Origin: Planctomycetota bacterium
Lineage (GTDB): Bacteria; Planctomycetota; PUPC01; JABMSA01; JAUWKK01
DNA: 9,976 nucleotides
Assembly (NCBI GenBank): GCA_030614245.1
Contig: JAUWKK010000072.1
Coordinates: 1 to 9,976, forward strand
Direction of reading: 5' to 3'
Shown here in pieces: positions 1 through 6,368 of the stretch. The notes beneath the pieces were generated by a model, which saw only the letters and a program-made list of their open reading frames with translations, was not told the DNA's origin and searched no databases. The translations under genes were made by a program, and so were the position numbers. The first letter of the stretch is position 1, and each line of letters starts with the position of its first letter.

Positions 1-758
1 AATTCCCCGAGGGCCACAAGCTCGCCAAGACGCCCGTCTACGATCGCGACTACGACCCCGAGGGCTTGACGATCAACGCCAAGATCTTCGCGCCGCGAGG
101 GCGGCAGTTCTACGCGACCAGCGGAACGCGCGTCCTGAAGGCCACCGACAACAAAGGCCGAGACGTCAAACCCCTGAAGCAGGACCAAGATCGCGGCTAC
201 CCGAGCAGTTTCCGCTACGGCCTCGACGACGACGAAGCACGCGATTCCAGCCAAGTCAGGCTGCTCCTGGAGCTGCCGGCCAAAGACGCTCAGGCTATCG
301 AGAAACTGCAGGCCGGGGTGATAGCGACGACGCTGGCCGGCTGGAGCAAGCATTCCATCGAGAGCATCGAGGCCGACCCGAAGAAGGAGATCGCGATCGA
401 TGATCTTCTGCCGGGCGCGAAGCTCACGGTCTGGAAGATCAAGAGGAACAAGAAGGATGAGAGAGTCTCCTCGGGCGGCGGGCTCGTGGCCGTGCAGATA
501 GTCGGCCCCAAGACCATAAAGCAGATCGGGGCCAAGATCGCCATCCCAGACGCGAGGCGCGTCCACTCATATCACCGCTCCGACCGGACGATCAAGCTGG
601 ATGACGGCACCGTACGCCGTCGGCTCGTACTGGAAAGGTCGCCGATGTGGAGAGAAGACAAGCAAACGGATGCGAAGCTCGGACTCTCCCTGAAAATGCC
701 AAAGGACCTCCGCCGCGAGCGAGTGAAGTTCACCCTGGAGGCGTTGGACCTATTCTGA
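1..758 (+). CDS. Hypothetical protein, C-terminal part (5' end outside window)
   Basis: The reading frame is open from base 3 to the TGA at 756-758, giving about 251 residues. The TTG at 66 is only an internal codon, because the frame continues upstream without a stop, so the gene begins before the window. The protein is rich in charged residues (many Lys, Arg, Asp) and alternates short hydrophobic strands with turns, which suggests beta-rich domains. There are no transmembrane segments in the visible part. The C-terminal ~60 residues include a stretch reading DGTVRRRLVLERSP and end in EALDLF. I do not recognise the family and assign no function. Base composition resembles the downstream genes. 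A strong hairpin 20 bases after the stop, and a promoter-like site before the next gene, suggest it is transcribed separately from the enzyme genes that follow. Confidence 0.75.
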   Translation, partial: FPEGHKLAKTPVYDRDYDPEGLTINAKIFAPRGRQFYATSGTRVLKATDNKGRDVKPLKQDQDRGYPSSFRYGLDDDEARDSSQVRLLLELPAKDAQAIEKLQAGVIATTLAGWSKHSIESIEADPKKEIAIDDLLPGAKLTVWKIKRNKKDERVSSGGGLVAVQIVGPKTIKQIGAKIAIPDARRVHSYHRSDRTIKLDDGTVRRRLVLERSPMWREDKQTDAKLGLSLKMPKDLRRERVKFTLEALDLF

Positions 759-777
759 GCACGCAGGGGCGGGCTGC

Positions 778-805
778 GTAGGGGCGAAAGATCTTTCGTC
801 CCTGC
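778..805 (+). terminator. Hairpin after the first gene, possible terminator
   Basis: Bases 778-789 pair with 794-805 to give a 12-bp stem (two G-U pairs) around the loop GATC. It lies 20 bases after the stop codon of the partial gene. No T-run follows, so it is not a classical intrinsic terminator; it may act in Rho-dependent termination or protect the 3' end. Confidence 0.45.
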
Positions 806-952
806 ACTGAAGGCCAATCTACGCCGCGTCATGACAGTGATACCGAAGCAAGCCGGCAAGTCGCTCACGGCATCGGGTTCCACCTTCCTGGCGTTTGGAT
901 CCGGCACGGATTGTAAGAGAATGTAGCGCCACGACTGTGCCGCTTAACACGC

Positions 953-980
953 TTGCAATCGGGCGGAGCGTGACTACAAT
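953..980 (+). promoter_or_regulatory. Candidate sigma70-type promoter for the toroid gene pair
   Basis: TTGCAA at 953-958 and TACAAT at 975-980 are separated by 16 bases. Transcription would start near 987, leaving a leader of about 167 bases before the ATG at 1154. The 16-base spacer is the same as in the two downstream promoter candidates (4644-4671 and 8135-8162), although the surrounding sequence is different. Found by eye from consensus similarity only. Confidence 0.45.
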
Positions 981-1029
981 CACACTTGTGGGGCACCCCA
1001 ATGGGGGGCAGCCTGGTTTCAGATGGGAA

Positions 1030-1064
1030 GTGCCGGTCGACCCGACACGGCGCGTGGCTTTTTT
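1030..1064 (+). promoter_or_regulatory. Attenuator-like hairpin plus T6 in the leader
   Basis: Bases 1030-1039 pair with 1043-1053, giving a 10-bp stem with one bulged A at 1047 and the loop ACC. Five bases later there are six Ts (1059-1064). It lies between the candidate promoter at 953-980 and the start at 1154, so it could terminate transcription early, or end read-through from upstream. GGCAC at 992-996 could pair with GTGCC at 1030-1034 and compete with the stem. It does not match any riboswitch class I know. Confidence 0.4.
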
Positions 1065-1095
1065 GAGGAGGTAGTAGCAAGAAATAGACTTCCTC
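1065..1095 (+). promoter_or_regulatory. Second leader hairpin containing an SD-like GAGGAGGT
   Basis: GAGGAGGT (1065-1072) pairs with ACTTCCTC (1088-1095), an 8-bp stem with one G-U pair and a 15-base loop. It begins directly after the T-run of the preceding hairpin. The left arm is an almost ideal Shine-Dalgarno sequence, but no start codon lies at a proper distance, so it is probably structural or a decoy. Confidence 0.3.
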
Positions 1096-1153
1096 GGCTG
1101 GGTTAGTGGATGCGTTCGCTTCGTTGGGAAAAAAGTGGTTAGGAGATATTGAG

Positions 1154-2668
1154 ATGAGGAAGCTGATGACAATCCGTACTGCTGCGATACTCATCTTTGC
1201 AGCAGGGCTGTTGTTTGCAGGAGCAGCAAAAGCCATGGAGAGCAACCCAGGGAAGCGGCCCGATTACCTGGAAATCGTGAAATCATACACCCGGGCCCTT
1301 GTGGAACACGGGCGTGACACCTACGGTAAGAAGCATTCACCGCTTATCGCCGCTGCTCTGGATAGGAAGAGCCTGAAGCTCGGCGGCGCCCAGGGAATTG
1401 CCGGAATACGGAGTTCGGACCGCTGCACGAACGGCGCCAACCCCATGCACGACCAGAATCTCTATCAGATCCTCTACGCGCTGACGGAGCTTACCGGTGA
1501 CAAGAAGTACGCCGCTGAGGCCGACAAGACGCTCAAGTTCTTCTTCGAAAACTGCCAGAGCCCTGCCACGGGACTAATGGCCTGGGGAGAGCACATGGGC
1601 TGGAACTTCAGCGGCGAACATCCGCATGGAGGCCTGAGGTTCAGGGGAAGACCGATTTTCATCCATGAGTTCTTTCGCCCGTGGGTATTGTGGAACCGAT
1701 GCCACGAACTCGCACCTGATGCTGTCTTGAAGTTCGCCAGGGGGCTCTGGGAGCACCAGATCGCCAATCACGAGACAGGGGAGTTCTCCCGGCATGCCGG
1801 TTGGGACAAGCACGGCCCAGGTGGTAAGAACGAGTATCCTCGTCACGGCGGGTTCTACATCGTGACTTGGGCGAAAGCCTATCGAGAGACCCAGGACCCC
1901 GTATACGCCAAGGCCGTTGAAACCCTGGTCGATATGTTCAATCGGCTCAGCTCTGAGAAGACTGGTGCCATCCCCTGCTCCTCGCATCCGCAGCGCGCAC
2001 GGATAATGTGGCCGGAAAGCAACCTTTCGCTTGCCGTCGACCTTACAGACTCGGCGCCCGCCTTCCCGCAACCGTTGCGGCAGAAGATGCTCAAGCGCGC
2101 GGCTGATACGGACAAGGTATACCTGTCGCTCAAGCACGACTTCAGTCCAAACGGGATCGGTTTCGTCGCCGGTGCGGACATCCACACTCTGGATGCCCTC
2201 ACCAGCGGGCATTGGACGCATACCCAGACCTGGGCCACCGCGTACGGTAAGGTTACCGATGCACAGGTTGCCGGCCTGTGTTATCTGCGCTACCGTCAGC
2301 TTCCAAATGGCCCGACGAAAACAGGATATCGCAAGCTGCTAACGAGCTGTGCGAAGCGTTACCTGGAAAGAAAGCCCGACGTGAGCAAGACGATTTTCCC
2401 CGGCCCTCTGGGCGACGCGATTTTTCACATGCTGGCGGCCTACGAAATCACGGGAGACAAGAAGTTCCTGGACCGCGCGGACGTCTTTGCGCGAATCGCT
2501 GTTGCCAGTTTCCTGACGGATAACAGCCCCCTGCCCAGGGCTTCATCGCAACACGCCCACTACGAGGCAATCACGCGTGGCGACACTACGATGATGGCCC
2601 TGCTAAAGCTCTGGCTGGTGCAGAACCGGCCGAAATCGAAGATCAATTTGGTCTACAATGATCGGTAG
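1154..2668 (+). CDS. Secreted (alpha/alpha)-toroid carbohydrate-active protein, paralogue 1
   Basis: A protein of 504 residues. I chose ATG 1154 over the upstream in-frame ATG 1106 because AGGAG at 1141-1145 lies 8 bases before it and a Sec signal peptide then starts at residue 1: MRK, a hydrophobic core at residues 8-23, and an AKA cleavage site ending at residue 27. The mature part shows repeated helix-pair blocks of the form LTGDKKYAAEAD (around residue 115) and ITGDKKFLDRAD (around residue 435), typical of six-hairpin glycosidases and toroid polysaccharide lyases. Landmarks are GRDTYG...SPL...ALD at 53-70, HDQ at 99-101, WGEH at 144-147, and HAHYEA near the C-terminus. The same landmarks recur in the next gene, which begins 97 bases downstream, so the two look like ancient tandem duplicates. 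The toroid class is inferred; the substrate and the reaction (hydrolysis or elimination) cannot be read from the sequence. Confidence 0.85.
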   Translation: MRKLMTIRTAAILIFAAGLLFAGAAKAMESNPGKRPDYLEIVKSYTRALVEHGRDTYGKKHSPLIAAALDRKSLKLGGAQGIAGIRSSDRCTNGANPMHDQNLYQILYALTELTGDKKYAAEADKTLKFFFENCQSPATGLMAWGEHMGWNFSGEHPHGGLRFRGRPIFIHEFFRPWVLWNRCHELAPDAVLKFARGLWEHQIANHETGEFSRHAGWDKHGPGGKNEYPRHGGFYIVTWAKAYRETQDPVYAKAVETLVDMFNRLSSEKTGAIPCSSHPQRARIMWPESNLSLAVDLTDSAPAFPQPLRQKMLKRAADTDKVYLSLKHDFSPNGIGFVAGADIHTLDALTSGHWTHTQTWATAYGKVTDAQVAGLCYLRYRQLPNGPTKTGYRKLLTSCAKRYLERKPDVSKTIFPGPLGDAIFHMLAAYEITGDKKFLDRADVFARIAVASFLTDNSPLPRASSQHAHYEAITRGDTTMMALLKLWLVQNRPKSKINLVYNDR

Positions 2669-2765
2669 ACCGCGAGGGTGCGGTGACCCGGCTGAAGGAA
2701 CCGCCGGCGGACATTCGCCTCGCAGACGTGAACAAGACTATCAGCAGAAAGGACTATGCAGAGAC

Positions 2766-4325
2766 ATGAATAGCCACGCACTCTTCGGTATTCTGCTTCC
2801 GATGACGCTGGTTGAGTTTGCAGCCGGCGGCGACGCCCCGGCATCGCTCGAATGGCGCAAGTATGTCAAGCAGTGCCTGGATACGTTGATCGAGCAAGGG
2901 ACGGATCGCTACGGCCCGCAGAAGACGCCTCTGTTGATGGCCGTGCTCGATGTGAACTCGCTCGAATCGCCCGAGAAACCCCTGCTATTGGACAGTCTGG
3001 TTCGGCTCGAAGGCCGCCTGCATCGCCGGGCCGAGCGGGGATCGAATCTGTGGTACGACCAGGCCACGCTCCGCTCGATGTATCGCATGACGAAGCTGAC
3101 GGGCGAGAAAAAGTATTCCCAGGCGGCAGACGCATACATCGCCCATTTCCTCAAGCACTGCTACAAACCAGATGACCGTAAGACGACGTATCGCAACGGC
3201 ATGCCCGCGTGGGGATCGCACATCTATTGGGACTGCTACAGGGAGCGTCCGGCGGGCGACCAGAATGGCGACGGCCCCCACGAGATTCTGGTCTACCGGC
3301 CGGACTGGGCGGCCATGTACCGCGTCGACCCCAAGGCCGTGCGGCGAATCATCGATGGGATTTGGAAGTGGCACATCGTCGACAAGCAAACCGGCTTGCA
3401 CAACCGGCACGACGACGCGAGGCGCGGCTTCGAGTTCGCCTTTTCCGGTGGCGTGTTTGCCGAAGCATTCGCGTTCATGTACAGCGTTACCAACGAGCAG
3501 CACTATCTGGACAAAGCCAAGCTCGTTGCCGGCTGGCACTGGAACCATCGCAACGGCAAGACCGGACTGACTGCCGACGTTCCCGCCCGAACCGATCGCT
3601 ACGATGGCCGGCACTGCTTCACGACGGTCACCGGGCCGCATGCATCTCAGCTCATCCACTGCACCGAGCTAAGCGGTAACAGGTATTTTCGCGACTGCGC
3701 TGTCACTTACATCAAAGCATACGACAAGTACGGCTGGGACGATGAAGCGAAGACCTACTACGGGATGATAGCGCTCGACGGCACGCCCGTTCCCGACAAG
3801 GCCAAAGGGAGCGGTTACGACGCTTGGGCGCCATACGGGCATATCGATGTGTGGCGCTCGACTATCTTTTCATACGAGTTCGCACTCAGCGCCGCACAGG
3901 CGGCCATTCAGGCCTACGAGATGTCGGCCGCCGACGGGCAGCCCGGCGATGCCGATCTACTGGCGATCGCTCGCCGCTGGGCGGGTGTTATCGAGCGCAA
4001 CCTGCCGCCCTCAACCGGCCGCCGCTGGCGCGCGGAACTCGAGAAGGCGATGCCAAGTGTGCGAAATACGGGCGGAGCGTATGCCGAGGACTACGGCCGA
4101 GCAATCTCGTTTTTCGTCCATCTGCACCGTGCGACTGCCGAGGCGAAGTACTTGCGGCTGGCGGAACAGCTTGCCGGCGAGGCGGTCACGAAATTGTTCA
4201 AGAATGGCATCTTCAAAGGCCATGCGGCCAAACCGTACTACGAAGCGGTCAACGGCGTCGGCCTGCTGCTCTACGCGCTTCTGGAACTCGACGCGCCCCG
4301 GGAACCTCTCGAGGGCGCGTTCTGA
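2766..4325 (+). CDS. Secreted (alpha/alpha)-toroid carbohydrate-active protein, paralogue 2
   Basis: A protein of 519 residues. The frame is open from 2658, but I prefer ATG 2766: a hydrophobic signal-like segment (residues 5-20, ending in AAGGDA) starts there, with AGAAAGGA at 2746-2753 upstream, though its 12-base spacing is long. The first 36 codons of the longer frame look non-coding. It shares with the preceding gene the block GTDRYG...TPL...VLD (45-62), a YDQ motif with Asp98, the helix-pair signature LTGEKKYSQAAD, a PAWGSH motif matching WGEH, and PYYEAV near the C-terminus. It adds histidine- and arginine-rich stretches such as LHNRHDDARRGFEF and YDGRHCF, which may line a cleft for an acidic sugar. 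It probably forms an operon with paralogue 1 (97-base gap, no terminator seen). Family identity is inferred from the fold pattern; the substrate is unknown. The signal peptide has few N-terminal positive charges and is less certain than in paralogue 1. Confidence 0.85.
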   Translation: MNSHALFGILLPMTLVEFAAGGDAPASLEWRKYVKQCLDTLIEQGTDRYGPQKTPLLMAVLDVNSLESPEKPLLLDSLVRLEGRLHRRAERGSNLWYDQATLRSMYRMTKLTGEKKYSQAADAYIAHFLKHCYKPDDRKTTYRNGMPAWGSHIYWDCYRERPAGDQNGDGPHEILVYRPDWAAMYRVDPKAVRRIIDGIWKWHIVDKQTGLHNRHDDARRGFEFAFSGGVFAEAFAFMYSVTNEQHYLDKAKLVAGWHWNHRNGKTGLTADVPARTDRYDGRHCFTTVTGPHASQLIHCTELSGNRYFRDCAVTYIKAYDKYGWDDEAKTYYGMIALDGTPVPDKAKGSGYDAWAPYGHIDVWRSTIFSYEFALSAAQAAIQAYEMSAADGQPGDADLLAIARRWAGVIERNLPPSTGRRWRAELEKAMPSVRNTGGAYAEDYGRAISFFVHLHRATAEAKYLRLAEQLAGEAVTKLFKNGIFKGHAAKPYYEAVNGVGLLLYALLELDAPREPLEGAF

Positions 4326-4398
4326 ATTACGGCTAATGAGACTTCCAAGAATGGGCAGCATCCAGGATGTGTATCGTTGTCCGAGAGGAATCATCTTA

Positions 4399-4647
4399 AT
4401 GGGAAAGGAACAGGTGATTAAGATGTTGCACAGAAGTTTTCTGAGTGCAGCAATGGTTCTGATTCTTGGTGTATGTGTCGCAATCGCGCAGGAGCCGGCC
4501 CCGCTCGCCCCGCTGAAAGGCCCACGCACTCCACAGGCTGTTTGTGTATTGCCCGTAAGATCCCTCCGTGCTATGCCCGGTGCGATTAGCGCCTGGAAGA
4601 TCATGTTGAACTGTTTCGGCTTCTCTTTTCATGCTTGTGCGGGTTGA
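4399..4647 (+). pseudogene. Truncated secreted protein (signal peptide stub)
   Basis: An 82-codon frame 73 bases after paralogue 2. GAGAGGA at 4383-4389 sits 9 bases before ATG 4399; ATG 4423 is an alternative start. From the second Met there is a convincing Sec signal peptide: MLHRS, a hydrophobic core AAMVLILGVCVAIA, then QEPAPLAPLKGP, a typical mature beginning. From about 4541 the sequence becomes the repeated promoter module found again at 8032-8167, and the stop TGA (4645-4647) lies within the module's -35 hexamer. The natural reading is that a third secreted protein of this operon lost everything after ~47 residues when the module was placed here. It could instead be a real small secreted peptide, but its last ~35 residues are encoded by a sequence that is non-coding at the other copy. 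Confidence 0.5.
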
Positions 4648-4676
4648 CTTCCGGGATGCTTCTGGTAGAATGGAGC
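4541..4676 (+). repeat. Duplicated promoter module, copy 1
   Basis: It aligns without gaps to 8032-8167 at a constant offset of 3491 bases. By hand count there are about 12 mismatches over 4561-4676, with an identical 32-base core at 4588-4619; the first 20 bases are weaker. Similarity ends just after the -10 hexamer. It lies upstream of the isomerase-like gene pair. Confidence 0.85.
4644..4671 (+). promoter_or_regulatory. Sigma70-type promoter in module copy 1
   Basis: TTGACT (4644-4649), 16-base spacer, TAGAAT (4666-4671). Both hexamers and the spacing are kept unchanged in copy 2, which supports function. A heptamer CTTCCGG (4648-4654) recurs 11 bases later as CTTCTGG (4659-4665) within the spacer, a possible operator. 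Transcription would start near 4678, about 40 bases before the leader ORF and 96 before the Tat gene. Confidence 0.65.
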
Positions 4677-4718
4677 CAGTGAGGAAGACTCCTTGCAGCA
4701 GTTGATGGAGGAAGCGCC

Positions 4719-4787
4719 GTGAAAGAATATGATTCATCCACGCAAGCCGCGAAGAGAAAGAAGAGGAGCCGTCATGGGTATTGGTGA
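4719..4787 (+). CDS. 22-residue basic leader peptide overlapping the Tat isomerase-like gene
   Basis: GTG 4719 is preceded by TGGAGGA (4706-4712) at a 6-base spacing, one of the best ribosome binding sites in the window. The frame runs 22 codons to TGA 4785-4787 and crosses the ATG of the next gene (4774), so its stop lies 14 bases inside that gene in another frame. The peptide has an acidic, polar start (MKEYDSSTQ), a strongly basic middle (KRKKRSR) and the end HGYW. This arrangement suggests translational coupling: ribosomes ending here could re-initiate at 4774. A chance open frame is possible at this length, but the strong SD and exact overlap argue for translation. No family is recognised. 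Confidence 0.45.
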   Translation: MKEYDSSTQAAKRKKRSRHGYW

Positions 4788-6327
4788 ACAGTGCAGTATG
4801 TCATGTTGTCCGCTGATGGTGGGGCGTCGGAGTTTTCTGGCGGCCGCCGGCGTGTCGGCGCTGGTGATGAAGGTGGGGATACTCGATTTTGCGTCGGAGC
4901 TTTTCGCCGCCGAAGTGAAGCCCGCGAAGAAACCAACCGTCCGAGCAGTCTTCCTTCGCCCCGACTCCGACCGATACTGGATGGGCTGGCCCGGCGCGGC
5001 CTACGATGTGAAGGCCATGCAGGCGACTTACACGAAGACCCTCACCGATGCGGCCGAGAAACTCGGCGTCCAGCTCGATGTCGTGCACAAGCCGCTCGTC
5101 GGCATGAACGACGTCAATGCATACCTTGGACAGCTCAAGAAGGCACCTCCCGCCGGCCTCATCGCAACTATCATGCCCATGGGCAAGTGGCAGCATGTCA
5201 ATCACCTCGTCGCCGGCAAAGGTAACATCCCCACCGTAGTCTTCAGCCCGATGGGCACATCGTTCACACACCACCTCCAGCCGACGCGGAATGCCGCAGG
5301 AACGTTCGTCGCGGCCACGCAGGACTACAAATGGCTTGCCCACGGCCTGCGCATGCTGAAGACCATCCGGGACATGAAAACCTCGCGCATCTGCATTGCA
5401 GCGGGCAACAAGACCGTGGATCGGCCGCTGGACGTTATCGGCACGACGCTCCACTATATCCCACGCAACCGTTTCGTCGAGGAGTTCAAGAAGCTCGATA
5501 CCACTGATGAGATGCGCGCCATCGCCGCTTACTACGAGAAGGAAGCGAAGAAGATCGTCGAGCCAAGCAAGAAGGATATACTCGACGGCGTGAAGATGTA
5601 TGTCGTGTGCCGGCGGCTTATGGCCCGAGAGAATTGCCACGGGTACTCGATGGATTGCCTGGGCGTTGTAGGCAGTCGGCAGGCCCCGCCACCCTGCCTG
5701 GCCTTCTCGCGTCTGCGCGATGAAGGCATCGTCGGCGCATGCGAGGCCGACTGGGGAGCGGCCATCTCGTCCCGGCTCACTCACCTCCTCTTCGGCCGGC
5801 CGGGTTTCATGCAGGACCCGGCCCCCAACAGCGTGAACAATACCCTGATGGGCGCGCATTGCACCTGCGCCACGAAGCTCGACGGCTTCGATAAGCCGCA
5901 CGAGCCGTTCATCCTCCGCAGCCATTCCGAATCCAACCTCGGCGTGGCACCCCAAGTGCTTTGGAAGCTCGGCCAGAAGGTCACCATAATGAAGTTTCAG
6001 AAGTCCAACTCGATCATCTTGGGCACGGGCAAAGTCGTCGCCAACATCGACACTCCGCCCTCCGGCGGCTGCCGTACGTCCGTCGAGCTCGAACTCGACG
6101 ACGTCCCCGACGCCCGCGACGCGAAGGGTTTTCATCAGCTCTTCATCTACGGCGACCTCGAGAAGGAATTCATGGCTTATTGCCAGCTCGCCGGCATCAA
6201 AGTAGTCCATCTATGCCGGATAAGCGCGCCGGCCCCCCCGCCGGACGGGCAGCCGAGCCGGGAGCCAGCCCATGCCATAGGCAGGCAGGCTGCACTTCGG
6301 TGTAGTGTGTTCGGAACGAATCGATGA
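4774..6327 (+). CDS. Tat-exported L-fucose-isomerase-like protein, paralogue 1
   Basis: A protein of 517 residues. ATG 4774 is chosen over the in-frame ATG 4729 because GAGGAG (4763-4768) lies 5 bases upstream. The Tat signal is VGRRSFLAAAG (RR at 18-19), a hydrophobic stretch, and an FAA cleavage site before EVKPAKKP. The rest resembles proteins with the L-fucose isomerase fold: an N-terminal Rossmann-like half with a YTKTL...AAEKLGVQLDV pattern, then PPCLAFSRLRDEGIVGACE and HCTCATKLDG. Glu324 and Asp326 (CEAD) and His362 (HCT) fall where this fold places metal or sugar ligands, judged by motif only. Classical isomerases are cytoplasmic; here the signal predicts export. Similarity to the next gene ends at GIKVVHLC; the last ~33 residues are a Pro/Ala/Gly/Arg-rich tail with no counterpart there. 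The stop overlaps an ATG (ATGA at 6324-6327). Catalytic activity is not shown. Confidence 0.85.
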   Translation: MGIGEQCSMSCCPLMVGRRSFLAAAGVSALVMKVGILDFASELFAAEVKPAKKPTVRAVFLRPDSDRYWMGWPGAAYDVKAMQATYTKTLTDAAEKLGVQLDVVHKPLVGMNDVNAYLGQLKKAPPAGLIATIMPMGKWQHVNHLVAGKGNIPTVVFSPMGTSFTHHLQPTRNAAGTFVAATQDYKWLAHGLRMLKTIRDMKTSRICIAAGNKTVDRPLDVIGTTLHYIPRNRFVEEFKKLDTTDEMRAIAAYYEKEAKKIVEPSKKDILDGVKMYVVCRRLMARENCHGYSMDCLGVVGSRQAPPPCLAFSRLRDEGIVGACEADWGAAISSRLTHLLFGRPGFMQDPAPNSVNNTLMGAHCTCATKLDGFDKPHEPFILRSHSESNLGVAPQVLWKLGQKVTIMKFQKSNSIILGTGKVVANIDTPPSGGCRTSVELELDDVPDARDAKGFHQLFIYGDLEKEFMAYCQLAGIKVVHLCRISAPAPPPDGQPSREPAHAIGRQAALRCSVFGTNR

Positions 6328-6368
6328 GCCAACGCAGTGTTGCTTTTTACTTTAACAGGAGACAGGCA

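Noticed and set aside
830..925. A 31-codon frame starting at the ATG near 830
   Set aside because: No SD, poor codon pattern and no hydrophobic or basic feature; likely chance.
987..1095. Possible cobalamin or c-di-GMP riboswitch in the first leader
   Set aside because: Some GGGAAG/CCGG similarity to cobalamin elements, but the conserved core boxes of both classes are missing.
1574..2221. A 215-codon - strand frame within the first toroid gene
   Set aside because: Shadow of the + strand gene; no ribosome binding site and no recognisable domain.
4801..6210. A 469-codon open frame on the - strand opposite the first isomerase-like gene
   Set aside because: It mirrors the + strand gene, a common effect in GC-rich DNA; its translation shows no domain, while the + strand has a Tat signal, SD and family motifs.
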